Source: Maea johnstoni
Taxonomy: Eukaryota > Annelida > Polychaeta > Spionida > Magelonidae
Length of the DNA: 64,000 nucleotides
Assembly (NCBI GenBank): GCA_963942565.1
Contig: CAWWDR010000748.1
Span: 16,390 to 80,389, forward strand
Reading direction: 5' to 3'
Both the position numbers and the translations under genes were made by a program. This document shows positions 1 through 12,200 of this stretch, in pieces. The notes under the pieces are model-generated. The model saw only the letters and a program-made list of their open reading frames with translations. It ran no database searches and was not told where the DNA came from. The first letter of the stretch is position 1, and the number at the start of each line of letters is the position of its first letter.

Positions 1-1188
1 CTACCCTATTCCATGGTTCAATGGTGGCTGGGCGCTTTTGATTCATAAAACAGGATAAAAAATTGTGGTTGGCCAGGTGAAAACTAACTATCAATAAAAA
101 TACAATAACTATGATATTAGCTTGCCGAAACATTTATCAGGTGATTATAAGAGTTCTTCAATGAATTTGGCGACTTCAATGATATATTTAAGTATACTGT
201 ATGATGCACCGGTGCACCTATTCATCAGACCGGTTTATCAAATGAATGCAGTTTTTGCTAGCATAAACAGAAACATGCAGCTGGCAAAGATGGTTATTGC
301 TGTTTTATTTGCTTGTTGGGTCCAACTCAAGGAAAAAGGGTACAGATCCATAACAGGACTAGTTGATTCTATATGAATCTCTTGATTTATTTTTTGAAGC
401 CAGGATATTTTCAATGAAATTTTGATAGATTATAGTAAGTTACTATTCAAAAGATCGTCTGCAAAGCAGAGCAGCCTGGAGCACAGCATATTTTCAAAAT
501 GTCTTGGTTTGGCAGTGCTACCAAAGAAGATATTCAAGATTTACATGACCAAAAAGACAGTTTAAACACCGAAAAATCAGTTAATTATTCCGTTAAGGTT
601 GTGGGAGTACTGCAGGGAGAAAGGCAGCAATGTTGAGTTTGAGAAGTTGGATCCAAAGGAGTGAGATGAGTATTGGAGTTATTCTATGTTGATCTCAGCT
701 TGGATTAAGAAAAGAATGGATATGTAACGAGAGACCAATTACTATATGCCCTATAGTTACATGCTAGCCTCATGCCAGGACTAGCAGATAAGGCAGCAGC
801 ACGAGGTCACGTGGGAACAAGGACCAATCAGGGCTCCCGCATCGATTACATTACAGAGAAACCTTATCTCCACCACCTGCTGGGGGTGCCCAGAGCACCT
901 ATTAGCGACTATTAATTGACACTGGTTGAGGCTAGCATGTTCAGGTTGACCGGCTGGTTTCCATTCCATGTGTTGGTCTTCTAAGATCTCAGGAAGAAAG
1001 ATGGCGAACTGTACAAATCTAGTGCATTTAGCCTTCATATTAAAGTGATTATGGTATAATTGAAGTAAGCCGTAGATGAGAAACTATGATATTCATACAT
1101 TTTGTTATTACCCTTCATTAAAATATTGAAATCAGCTCTGGTCTTGTCTTATGATTTTGCCCCTTGTTGTAAAATGGTCGGTATAACA
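1..1188. other. No recognised gene
   Basis: I see no domain, RNA gene or clear element here apart from a 45-codon frame at 499-636, listed separately. The other open frames are short and lack splice context. It may be intergenic sequence or an upstream intron of the CAP-Gly gene. Confidence 0.4.
499..636 (+). CDS. Possible short coding segment, unknown
   Basis: A 45-codon frame begins MSWFGSATKEDIQDLHDQKD and stops at 634-636. The N-terminus looks like a real eukaryotic protein start and the composition is protein-like. I recognise no family, see no strong splice donor and no continuation. It could be a first exon, a decayed gene or chance. Confidence 0.15.
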   Translation: MSWFGSATKEDIQDLHDQKDSLNTEKSVNYSVKVVGVLQGERQQC

Positions 1189-1335
1189 AAACAGTTATTG
1201 CCTGGCTTGTTGGTGGATAGTGCAGATTATCACCCCTCGAAAGAATTATTTCCCTCGGGCGTTGCCCTCGGGAAATAATTCCTTCTCGGGGTGATAATCT
1301 GCACTATCCACCAACAAGCCAGGCAATAACTGTTT
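1189..1335. repeat. 147-bp near-perfect palindrome
   Basis: The left arm (from AAACAGTTATTGCC) and right arm (ending GGCAATAACTGTTT) are reverse complements over about 70 bp each, with a few mismatches near the GC-rich apex. Single strands would fold into one long hairpin. It resembles the hairpins at 16540-16676, 17378-17514 and 55300-55444 in architecture but not in sequence. It is probably a hairpin-type non-autonomous DNA element. Confidence 0.85.
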
Positions 1336-2394
1336 ACTATTTACAATGTGGTATATACCACTGTGGAGTGAACTTAGGCTTTAGTTCAGGTAAACAATAT
1401 TTCTTTCTTTTATGTTCATTTTTTTGAAAACCATTTGGAGACATTCCCACTGGGAAACATGTTAACAAGAATAGATATCCCCAAATGTTTACTGGCCCTG
1501 TAGGACCAGATAAAGTCTTTTTTATTGCCCTGAAGCTGTTTTGGGGAATTTTTACTGGCCTGGGGCCAGCTGTTCACTGTTAGTGTCAAGCTCTATATTG
1601 CTTTGCTATTCAACTTTAGCTAACATTGTTATCTATAACAATAACAATGGCTGGTAGTAGTCAGGTACCTAGTCACACCTGAAAATGTGATGCTAGCTTA
1701 CATTTTGTGTTAAAGTCGGCAACATGTCTTTCTTACCTAATTGGGGGGTGCTAATTTCTAAATCGATGTTGCCGAAACGCAGAAGGTTTCTTTGACACTT
1801 TTTTGGGGCAGTTTCCTTCAGATATGGCCAAAAACGTGCATTTTCTGTAATATAAATCTAAAACACACCTGGTTCAGAACAGAAACTTTAAACTTGGATC
1901 ACTTATACTGTTATACACTGATTGATTCTTATTAGTGTTTCGTACAAAAGCAATGAGAATGCACCAACTTGGTTCTGGGTCATTTTGACCTATTAAAAAT
2001 GGACATTTTTCAAATTTCCCTTGTAATGAATTCAAACACTGCACACCAGTTATCTAACTTCTTCTGTCTATTCATTTACAAAAGAATATGTTGCTCACTA
2101 TGGTTTGAAAACTGGATTCCCAAATGAACAAGATAAAAAGGTTGGGTATCATAATTTCAAAGGAAAAAGAAAATTGCTTAGGCCAAAAAAAGTGTTGGCT
2201 CATATTACGTTCTAAGAAAATATAGGTAGGATTTTTTTTAAATTTCTTTTTTATTATTTTTATTCTTTTACTCACATGATTTCCTGGAGTTAGATGGCTT
2301 CAATAAAAGTTTGCCTTGTTGTAATTGTCTTTATATGCATTAGTTGTACTTCTGTTCATCCAGAAATTGATAATCTAATTATTGGAGAATTGAT
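1336..2394. other. No recognised gene
   Basis: AT-rich sequence with no coding or element signature I can support. A short perfect palindrome (GTGGTATATACCAC) lies near 1351. Confidence 0.4.
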
Positions 2395-2526
2395 ATTTAG
2401 GACAGCGAGGCTATTTTTGGGTAGGAACAGTTCATTTTTCAGTAGGATAGGCAAACACACTTTAGGGTAGGGGACAAAAACTAGGTAAGGTAGGGTAATA
2501 GGAACCAAATATTGTGTTTTAGGCCT
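2395..2526. mobile_element. Partial MITE of the AGGCCT-ended family
   Basis: GGGTAG-rich sequence ends in a GTAATAGGAA...TTAGGCCT terminus that matches one end of the complete copy at 7273-7670. Only this end is clear, so the copy is partial or diverged. Confidence 0.4.
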
Positions 2527-2710
2527 TAGATGACAATCATAAATACAAACTTAATTATATGCATGGTATTTCAGGTGTGATGTTTTTCAGTAAAACTTTC
2601 AGGAAATTAACATCTAGATGGAAATTCCTTAAAAATGAAATTAGGAGTAAATGTGTGTACTTTTCCCTGAAACGGGTTCCAAGTAATGCACTCTACCTTC
2701 TGTGACTAAG

Positions 2711-3068
2711 CAGGGTCTTAGCCAGAATTTCTAAAATGCCTGTCTAAAACAATAATCACAAAACTTCTGCCTGTCCAGATTTAGTTACTCACTACTAGTA
2801 CTCAACAACTTCAAATCTTTATACCAACTGCGTGAAATAGCCTTTTGTGAACATAAAAAAGGTGCAATTTACCCTCTAGCAATGAATTAAAAGATGGTTT
2901 GCTAGGTAAAGATTCGGTTATTACCCACTCTCCCCCCCCCCCCCCCCCAACAAACAATGTTCCATAAATTGGAAATGCTTTATAGAAAGTGCTGACTGTC
3001 TAAAAAGGTGTTCTCAAGAAAGTGTCTGTCCATAAGACATGCAGAACAAGCCCTGGCCAAGCCTCTTT
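2711..3068. mobile_element. hAT-like MITE, copy 1
   Basis: It begins CAGGGTCTTAGCCAG and runs to about CTGGCCAAGCCTCTT, with the same order of 'gcctgtcc' motifs as the copy at 5826-6137. A C-run of about 18 (2930-2948) interrupts it. No target-site duplication is visible, so the exact right edge is uncertain. Confidence 0.55.
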
Positions 3069-3843
<775 letters not shown>

Positions 3844-5817
3844 ATGGACGTTGAGTTGGAAGTCACCCTGATGTTACTGGTCAACATGAATTGAACAAGT
3901 TCCACTTCTAGTTCTAGCCGCGTAGGTTGCACATCAGTAACTGCTATGAAGCAACTGGACAACCTCACGTTTTGCAATTATGCTATTCTATGAGCATGAA
4001 TGTTTTAAGGTCTAACATGTATCACCTTTCAGAGGGATAGGGTTTCACTCTTTAGATAACAAGTCAGTAAACAGTATAAACACAACACTCTCAGGTAAAA
4101 CTATATGTACACATCAGATTATTACTTAAACTGCAAGTCTTATAACTAAGCAGAAGCTGAGGATCTTTCATCGCCACACATGTATGCAGTGAGAAAACAG
4201 GGTCGACCTCCAGAAAGGAGGAAGTATAAGGATAGGGTTGGAATCATGGACCTGGGCCAGCAGGAAAAATGGGAAAACTGCTGCTGAGACATTAACTAAA
4301 ATAAAACCTACTTCCTCATCTCAATTGGCGGAACCACAGCAACTTTCGGCATCTCCAAACTTTCATGAAATAAACAACATACAAATCAGTACTGATATTC
4401 GACGTGACATAATATTTCCAATCTTAAGTATGATTCACTGTATTGATATTTTCATGGTATTATGTCATGTGAGGGAGATAATATGGACATATTACATATT
4501 TTCTCTTTATACATTTCGCTAGAACGTTAGATTTAACTAGTTTCTAACTTATCCTCCCCATCCCTGCCCTCGGCTTCCTACCTGTTTCTTCTGTGCTGCC
4601 GTTCGCTGCGGTTTTTATTGTACATATTAGTGTAAGAAGTGTTCCGGCTCGCCATCTTGATGTCGCTTATAACAATGAAAATCAATTTTCGTCTCATGAC
4701 GAATATCTTTAAATCAAATATTTGCGACTTCAAGATTAAGAGAAGACAAGATTAAGGTAGTGAAAAATAAAATGAATCCCAGTAAATTGAATTTCTATGT
4801 TTTAGTAAATTTAATAGCGTAGATTGAATTAAAATGATTTAAGTACCGGAGCGGCTGCAGACAAATAATGTTGGTTGCGAGGTTAGTCATTGATGTAAGC
4901 GACTTATAACACCTTTTTACAATGGTTGCTGGAGACCAAACTGTGACAAACATTATTCTGTCAAAATGAAGTCACAGGACAAAGAAGTGAGTGACAACCT
5001 GACATATAGAGAACAGATATGCTTAATGGTTCATAATGATAATACATTAGGGTGTTTGTCATTATTGGGGTGTGTATGAGCATAAAGAGTTAACAGGTAA
5101 ATGGACCTGAAAACTTTTTGAACTCAGAACTGTCAACCTAAAATTGGCTTTGGCTGTCACCATGGCATGTACATGTGTAGGACAGGAAGACAGGGAGGGG
5201 GCAGACCAGATACTTGGTAGGATATCTGTATAGGACAGGATGACAGGGGAGGGGACTGACCTGATGCAGGATGCATGACAATAAGTATGGGGGGATAGGG
5301 AACATAAAGAACAACGAGGCCCGGGGGTGACGAGTGGCCTGGGTGGTAGGGGAGCTCTCCGTAGGTCCTCCCTCGGGAGTTGACCCCACGGGACAAATGC
5401 GGTTATGGATCCAAAACAAACACATGGTGAAAAAGCTCCATCTTTTCATTAATTATCACTTCACCAGTTATAGCATACAGCAGTGAACTGGCTTGGGTGC
5501 CTGTCATTGGCTGAATATTGACACTGGTCCCTATCAGACAACCTGTAGATGGTGGACTATAGCCTGGTTCTCAGACAGGCTGAGTGAGTATATGATCTCC
5601 CCCACTTTGATCACCACCTATACATATTGGATGGTTACCAAGTTGGTTTGATGTCTGTACCAAACTTTTGATGGCAGCAGCTGCACAGTTTTCAGGAGTT
5701 TAATGGTTTGTTATATTGGGGGTCCCCCTTGAAGATTGACATATAATTTATAACTAAAACTGGACCGAAACCAACTCAGGGTATAGTTCAGTGAGACTAA
5801 CACAAGGGAAAATTAAC
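3844..5817. other. No confirmed gene
   Basis: No exon can be supported by both splice sites and a recognisable product. A 94-codon frame (4238-4522) and a 103-codon antisense frame (5138-5449) lack homology that I can see. Confidence 0.35.
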
Positions 5818-5825
5818 CCTGAGCT

Positions 5826-6137
5826 CAGGGTCTTAGCCAGGATTTCAAAAATGCCTGTCCAAAACAGCAATTTCAAAAAATTTGCCTGTCCAGATTGAGC
5901 TACTTATCTACTTAAAATCCTTATACCAGCTACATTTAATACCTTAGTGTGTCAAAAAGGGCAGTTTACACTTCAGCTATGTCCTAGAATATGGTTTGTT
6001 AGGAAAATATTTGGTTATTAAACCCCAAAAGTCAAACTTGAAAAATCATCATAGAAAGTTTTGCCTGTCCAAACAGGAGGTTTTTAGGAAACTACCTGTC
6101 CAAAAGACAGGTAGGGCGGGTCCTGGCTAAGTCTCTG
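5826..6137. mobile_element. hAT-like MITE with 8-bp target duplication
   Basis: The ends are inverted: CAGGGTCTTAGCCAGGA at the left and TCCTGGCTAAGTCTCTG at the right (about 15 of 17 complementary). The flanks CCTGAGCT (5818-5825) and CCTAAGCT (6138-6145) match at 7 of 8 bases, the target-site length of hAT elements. It is 312 bp with no coding capacity. A second copy lies at 2711-3068. Confidence 0.7.
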
Positions 6138-6142
6138 CCTAA

Positions 6143-6690
6143 GCTGCAACGCATTGCAGCTCTAAAGCAGCACTAGAGCAGCTATGGAGTTGCTCTAGTC
6201 CATTTTTATATGCAAATGAGGGAGCTTCACTAAAATGCCGCTCTCCAGCAGCTCTACAGCAGAGAAATACATCCCCTTGATCCGCAACCCCATAGGTACT
6301 GTATGCTAGCCTCTACGGCATCTGCGCCTCGAGTTACGCTATGTAGCCTGGGGTTGTATTGGTCACGTGATCTGTGCACTGCTGGCTGGCTGGGGGATGT
6401 TATCCTATCTAGGTCAGATAGTGAGAGGCAGCGAAATTTGATGATTCATGACCAGTGCCCACTCTCTGTCTACTTCTCTCAGCTCTACAGATAAAGGAAG
6501 AGATACTTAAGTGCCACTTTGGAAATCTGAATCGTAGCAGCACCATTGCTGCTCTATGGTGCTAGAGCTGTTCTAGAGCAGCTTTGCATTTCAGCTCCAT
6601 AATTTGCATATAGAAATGAACTAGAGCAACTCCACAGCGGCTCCAGTGTAACTCCATAGCAGCTGTAAATATAGAGCCGCATTGTAGCAG
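6143..6690. mobile_element. Inverted-arm MITE, split by a later insertion
   Basis: The outer arms 6143-6259 and 6490-6690 are inverted repeats rich in 'gagcagct' words. An example is 'tggagttgctctagt' in the left arm, which pairs with 'actagagcaactcca' in the right arm. The 221-bp insert between them carries its own flanking duplication, so it arrived later. Confidence 0.6.
6260..6480. mobile_element. Short interspersed element, copy 1
   Basis: It starts CAGAGAAATACATCCCC and ends near CTGTCTACTTCTCTC. Perfect 10-bp direct repeats AGCTCTACAG at 6250-6259 and 6481-6490 frame it and act as the target duplication. A second copy is at 14259-14522, just past the CAP-Gly gene's stop codon. Class is unclear: no inverted ends or Pol III boxes are obvious. 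Confidence 0.65.
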
Positions 6691-6815
6691 TTCTTTAAGT
6701 AAAGAACTGTTTACACACCAGGCATTGGTTGATTTCAAAGTACTGACCACCATCCCCATTATTTTTCATGCAAAGTACACTTATAAGTATAGAGTGGTGC
6801 ATATAGCAGGGCACA

Positions 6816-6916
6816 GGGGTCAGAAATAACTTATGTATAATAACTATTTTTGGCTACTATTTTATAGCAAAAGACCTTTTCGGGCCCCTAGCCTGAAATT
6901 TAAGTGTCAGACCCTG
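6816..6916 (+). repeat. Fragment of the CAGGGT-ended dispersed repeat
   Basis: It matches the 3' part of the copy at 18062-18237, including 'aaagaccttttcgggc' and the terminal 'gtcagaccctg'. Four copies lie in the window (also 41899-42075 inverted and 54980-55173). Confidence 0.6.
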
Positions 6917-7272
6917 ATAGGGCCCATTGTAAAGCCCTTGACACATCTAATCTCACCTTGGTGTGATGTCACTAGAAGACAGCGAATGAGGACTCTTGTA
7001 TTTGTTAACATCAATGAGTAGGTTGCTCAGGCACATGCACAGACCTCACCTGTCTTGAGTGGTTCTCGTCACCATCTGGGCTAATTAAGAGTCTTACCGA
7101 GGCTGTTGAGCGAGGTCTGCATGTATACAGTGATCAACATTTGTGTTTAGTTACCCTACCTAGGGAACTGCTTTCTAAATACACTGGGAAGAGAATAGCT
7201 ACATCAGCGCCGCTCATGTGCTTGCGGTCAGTTTCATTTCCTTCCTGCATGGCTGCCATCAAGTAGTCCATT

Positions 7273-7670
7273 AGGCCTAAAAAAAAAAGATGTTTGTTTC
7301 CTATTACCCTACCTACCCTAATTTTTTGCCCCTACCCTAATCTCTTTATTGCCCAAAATATTATCTTTTTTGAAAAGAAAGGTAAAAAGTTGTAGCTGCT
7401 TCATATTCCGTGCACACCATACAAAAGAAATTGATAAAAAGAAAGAAAAAAACATAAAAATATCAGTATATAATGCTAGTTCAGTGGATTTAAATAGATC
7501 TAGACACCCACTACTTTTGACTCCTGCTATTTTGCGTTGCATATACATCTAATGCAGCATAGAGGAGAGAAAAAAAAATATGATATAATAAAATGAATTC
7601 CCTACCTACCTACCTACCCTATTTTTTTCTAGCATGTAATAGGAAACGAACATATTTTTTGTTTAGGCCT
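7273..7670. mobile_element. MITE with about 35-bp inverted ends (AGGCCT family)
   Basis: The left end AGGCCTAAAAA...GTTTCCTATTAC is the inverse of the right end GTAATAGGAAACGAAC...TTTAGGCCT. The interior carries polymer-like 'cctacctaccct' next to both ends. No clear target duplication. It sits about 100 bp before the CAP-Gly exon at 7774. Confidence 0.6.
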
Positions 7671-7773
7671 TACTTACCCATCAGTAAAATTAAACCCAAT
7701 CGAAATTTATTCCTACAATAACAATATACAAGAATATTCAAGAATGTGCTAATGTTTTTGATTTATTCTGTAG

Positions 7774-7954
7774 GCTGAGTTGGATCCTTTCTTGTGCAAT
7801 TGTGGGAAGTGTAAAAAATATTGGAAGGACCTTGGTCAGAATGGACTTCTTAACAAGCCAGTGCATGAACGGACAAAAGACACCAGCATTCTCCACAACA
7901 CGTCAGGCCTGGTCAAGATCGGAGATCGGGTGATCGTCAGAGGAGCTCATAAAG
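7774..7954 (+). CDS. CAP-Gly gene exon A
   Basis: The acceptor is TTTATTCTGTAG; the exon reads AELDPFLCNCGKCKKYWKDL onward and ends in RVIVRGAHK plus one base before GTACTG. It holds the Cys cluster and the first CAP-Gly strand. Confidence 0.8.
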
Positions 7955-9193
7955 GTACTGAGAATTTTCTAAATACTAGATGGGGGGGGGGTCATAAACG
8001 TACTGAGAATCTACTAAATACTAAAAATCTGTCTTGCTCTTTACTTATTCTTTTCTTCAGTGTACATGGATAGCCTCTCTTACGGGGGGGGGGGGGGCTC
8101 ATAAAGGTACTGAAAATCCACTAAATACTAAAATTGGTATTGCTCTTTACTTCTTCAGCAAAGGTACTAACCCTTATTCTGCTGTTGGCTAATTTGGCCA
8201 AAACAAAATGATAATGCAAATATCCTGAAAAATCATTGAAACACTGGCACATGGGTACTCATCTGAGAGTTCTCCTTGAGGGCCATTCAATGAGTACCAA
8301 CTTGACAGGGTTTAAATGTTTTTAAAAAAATATTTGTGTTCTTGTGCATTGGACAAAAGTAGCCTTAGCATTGGAAGGGTTAAAATCCAGGGAGTGCTGT
8401 CTTGTTTCTTTACTTATTCTGCTGAGCTGAGATGGGTTTATGTTCATGCACTATGGAATGTATTTAGAGAATCATCTAGGAATTGCAGGTCTAAGAACTG
8501 CATTTAACCCTCATGCTGCTGCTGGTGATTCAGTCAATACAAAGTGATGCAAAACTCCTGAAAAATGACAAACCCTGGAACATTGGTACTCATCTGAGAG
8601 TACTCGGCAAGAGCTTCCTAAAAATACCACCATGGCAGGGTTTTAAAAGACTTCATATTTTTTGCATTCATGTGCATTTGACGAAAATAGCCTCAGCATC
8701 AAAAGGGGTAACTTACAACAAATCTTCAATGTTTTCTACGCAGAAACAGTACACATACACCATCTTTTATTCCCTCTACAGCCCTTCAATTTATTGCCAT
8801 CACTGTCTTTGATTTTTTTCTGTAACAGAACTTGCATAAAAGTAGTATTACACAGAAGTTATTACCTTGCTACAGATATATTACAGATATTAAGGTATGA
8901 CTAAACTGCCTACTTGTTTTGCAGGTTTTGTGAAGTTTGTTGGTGTTCTGGATGAACATGTTTTGGTGCCAGATCTATATGTCGGAGTGCATTTAGATGA
9001 AAATAGTAAGTATTTTGTGTGTCTAATTTGTGCTTTGAGCCTTTCACAAGTTTTACCTAACCCCACTGATTTTGAAATTGAAACATATTAACACTATATT
9101 GATTCAGTATTAAAACTGGTGCTCCTGCTTATAATGATGATGGATAGGGGGGATGGAGGTTTTGATAATGATGATCATGATGATGATGGCGCC

Positions 9194-9246
<53 letters not shown>

Positions 9247-12200
9247 TAATAATAGGAAGAAGAAAAGTGATAATAATAAGAATAATATTGATGATAATAA
9301 TAATAATAATAGTAATAATGATAATAATAATAATAATAATGATAATTTATTATAATAATAATGATAAAACAATAATAATAATTACGATAATAATAATGAT
9401 AATAATAATTATGATAATATTGGTAATAGATAATAAAATAAGATAATAGTAAAACAATGATATTAATAATGATAATAATAATAATGATATAATAATAATG
9501 ATAATAATAATGATTATAGAAATATGATAACAATAATGATAATAATAATAATAATAATGATAATAATAATGATAATAATAATGATAATAATAATAGTAGT
9601 AATGAAAATAAATAATAAGATTAAAAATGATATTAGTAATAATAACAAAAATAACAAAAGTTGGATTAAATTTAATGATAAGAATAGAACATATTCTAAA
9701 TACCAAGAGCAGAGTTTTACATTTTACATCTCATTGACCTAGTTTGTTCCATTCAGGTAATCCATATCCTTTCCTGTTAGACTATAGATTTTGATATACC
9801 TATGATTTTGAGTCATAAGTACGCCACACAAGCAGGTGCTATCATGTGTGTATGACTGTGCATTGTAAGAACAAGGATGGAAAGAGTTGTATGCACAGAT
9901 GAATTAGTCATCACTATAGCAGCTTCTCTACCGTCATCTTGATCCAGATCCCACACGTACGATCATCCTATCCTATCTCTCAGTTGTTAAATTTCTGTAT
10001 TCCGATGGTATCATTATCAATCAATAACTATACAGAATGTTCTGAAATTTTACTGAGATGCTTGTGACGATACAGAGTAGCAATATGAGGCTATAGGATA
10101 CAATGTAACAGGTGGCTCACTTACCTCCTCTTCTGTCTCTTTTGGCGGAAAATATTGGCGGTTGGTGATTTTAATGCAGAAAGGATGGTAGTATGAACCT
10201 ATGGTCATGTATAAAATCTATAGGGAACAGTGTGTATGGAGTCTATTGGCCTCATGTCACAGCTGTGCTCAGTGCAGCGGGGATATTGTTTGCTACTAAA
10301 TGCAATATTGACTGCAGTGTGTGGGTAGAATGCTAAGCCAGCTAGGGGAGACATCTGGTGGCAGAGAGAGAAACTAATGTTTGACAGGTGCAGGCATCCA
10401 GTGTTGGAAAAAGAAGTTATATTGTTACAATATTGGGAATATGCAGCACTGAATATACAAAGGATACTCTAATTCTCTGGGGGACATCTTTATATAACAT
10501 GATTTATATAAGATTTGATATATCTATAGTATATATATAATATATAATATTCAACAGTCTTAAGTTTACAGCAAAGTATCAGTTACTTTTCAACTTCTGA
10601 TCTTAGAAAAAAAAACTTGATACCAGAAAACATTGTCAGTTAATTGTATAATTGGATGTAGGAAATGTAATCATTTATGCTAAAGATAGGGAATGACTAA
10701 AAATCAACAAAGAGCATTGTTTTGAAATAATTGTTTGCAATAATTGGAATAAAAACAATTAAATACATGACAAATTATGTGCATTTATTCACAAATACAA
10801 AGCTGATAGAATAAACTAGATGCTATGTTCAACCGTAGGCGCATAAGCGTCTGGAAAAGTGAAACGTTTGCGAATGTTACAATCTGAACACCCCAGGAGA
10901 TGTTTTTACTAGAAGGGAAAATTTGCCGGAGAAATCGGAGATGCCGTAGATTTAACGACTTGAAAACGCGTATAGATATATTCATTATTGTGTTTTCATC
11001 GGCAACGGGATAAAGTCGGTATTCGCAATTTCTTTTCAGCTGTTTTGGCACTTGTAATCTCTTAAATAGTTTAACGACATTCGAGTGATCTGTATACCGT
11101 AATAGTGGGGCCATCTTAGTTCGCATATACTGGATGATTATGGATCCACATGTTGACACGGTAAGGTAGGGGGGGGTCGACTTCATTTTGGGGACGTATC
11201 TAAATTTGGGGGGTTATTAATAAAAATGGCCAAATAGTAAATAACAAGATTTCTTTTGGTATGTTAGGCACAATCCCAAATTATGAATATGAATATTAAT
11301 TTCTTTTTATCCACGATTGAATAACTTGACGCGATGGACTCATCGATAGCGCACGGGCTTGAAGAGTAGAAGGTCAAACGATCTACGATCGAATCCGATC
11401 CAATTATAGATATATTTTTTTTTTGCAAGAGTTTATTTCTAGCTTCCAAATGCTTCGGATGGCACTTTAATCTGTAGGTGCAGTCAGCAATTTGAGAATT
11501 TCTTCAAAAATATATATATAGTTTAATAGGTGTATTAATGCCTAGCCTTCACATAGAATATGAGATCTGCTAAGTGGTCAGCTTGTTAAGTGATAAAGTT
11601 TAGAATTTCTTCAAGAAAATATATAGTTTAATGGATGTAAATATTAATTTGAATATGTAAATAAAGGATATGTTCCCGATGATGTTGGTATTGTCACGTA
11701 CATGCACACTTGCTGCACATGCCTATTACTCAATGCAACTTCCACCCATTCACCTTCTATTTGCCCTTCCATACGTCGTCACCTGTTGATCAGTGCCCTA
11801 TTTATGCACCTTTTAACTGTACTATGGGCTTGGATATGTGCGCCCGCCACTCACTTTTTGGGCGCATGGATCCTTATTACACTGTCATTTTGTACTCATC
11901 CTGCGGCCTTAATAAGCGCCCTGCTGCAACACTTGCCTTCCCCCTCTCTGTAAGTGTACTGTCCTCCCAATACCTCTTTCAACGGGGCCCTATCTGGATT
12001 GTTACCACAGAAATCATTTAACTTGGTTTTACACTTGCCCAACTTTGACATATTATGCACTGTTTGTTTCCTGATCAAATCAAAGTCATAAAACTTGCTA
12101 AAAAGGATCCACTCTCAAACCTGTGGTCACAAAGCAGGTGGATGGTTGCCTGAGGCTCCGTTGGACCCTCATACAGAGATGGGTGGCCAGGTTGCTATAT

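Noticed and set aside
4154-4223. Possible CAP-Gly upstream exon encoding AEDLSSPHMYAVRKQGRPPE
   Set aside because: Weak acceptor, uncertain donor, and its phase cannot be tied to the 7774 exon. Not enough to annotate.
5138-5449. Proline-rich 103-codon antisense frame
   Set aside because: Two frames are open over the same bases and no domain or splice signals support either.
9119-9742. Asn-, Ile- and Tyr-rich frames of up to 134 codons on both strands
   Set aside because: Products of (AAT)n repeats, not genes.
11329-11404. Functional tRNA gene
   Set aside because: A- and B-box-like words are present but no consistent acceptor or anticodon stem could be folded.
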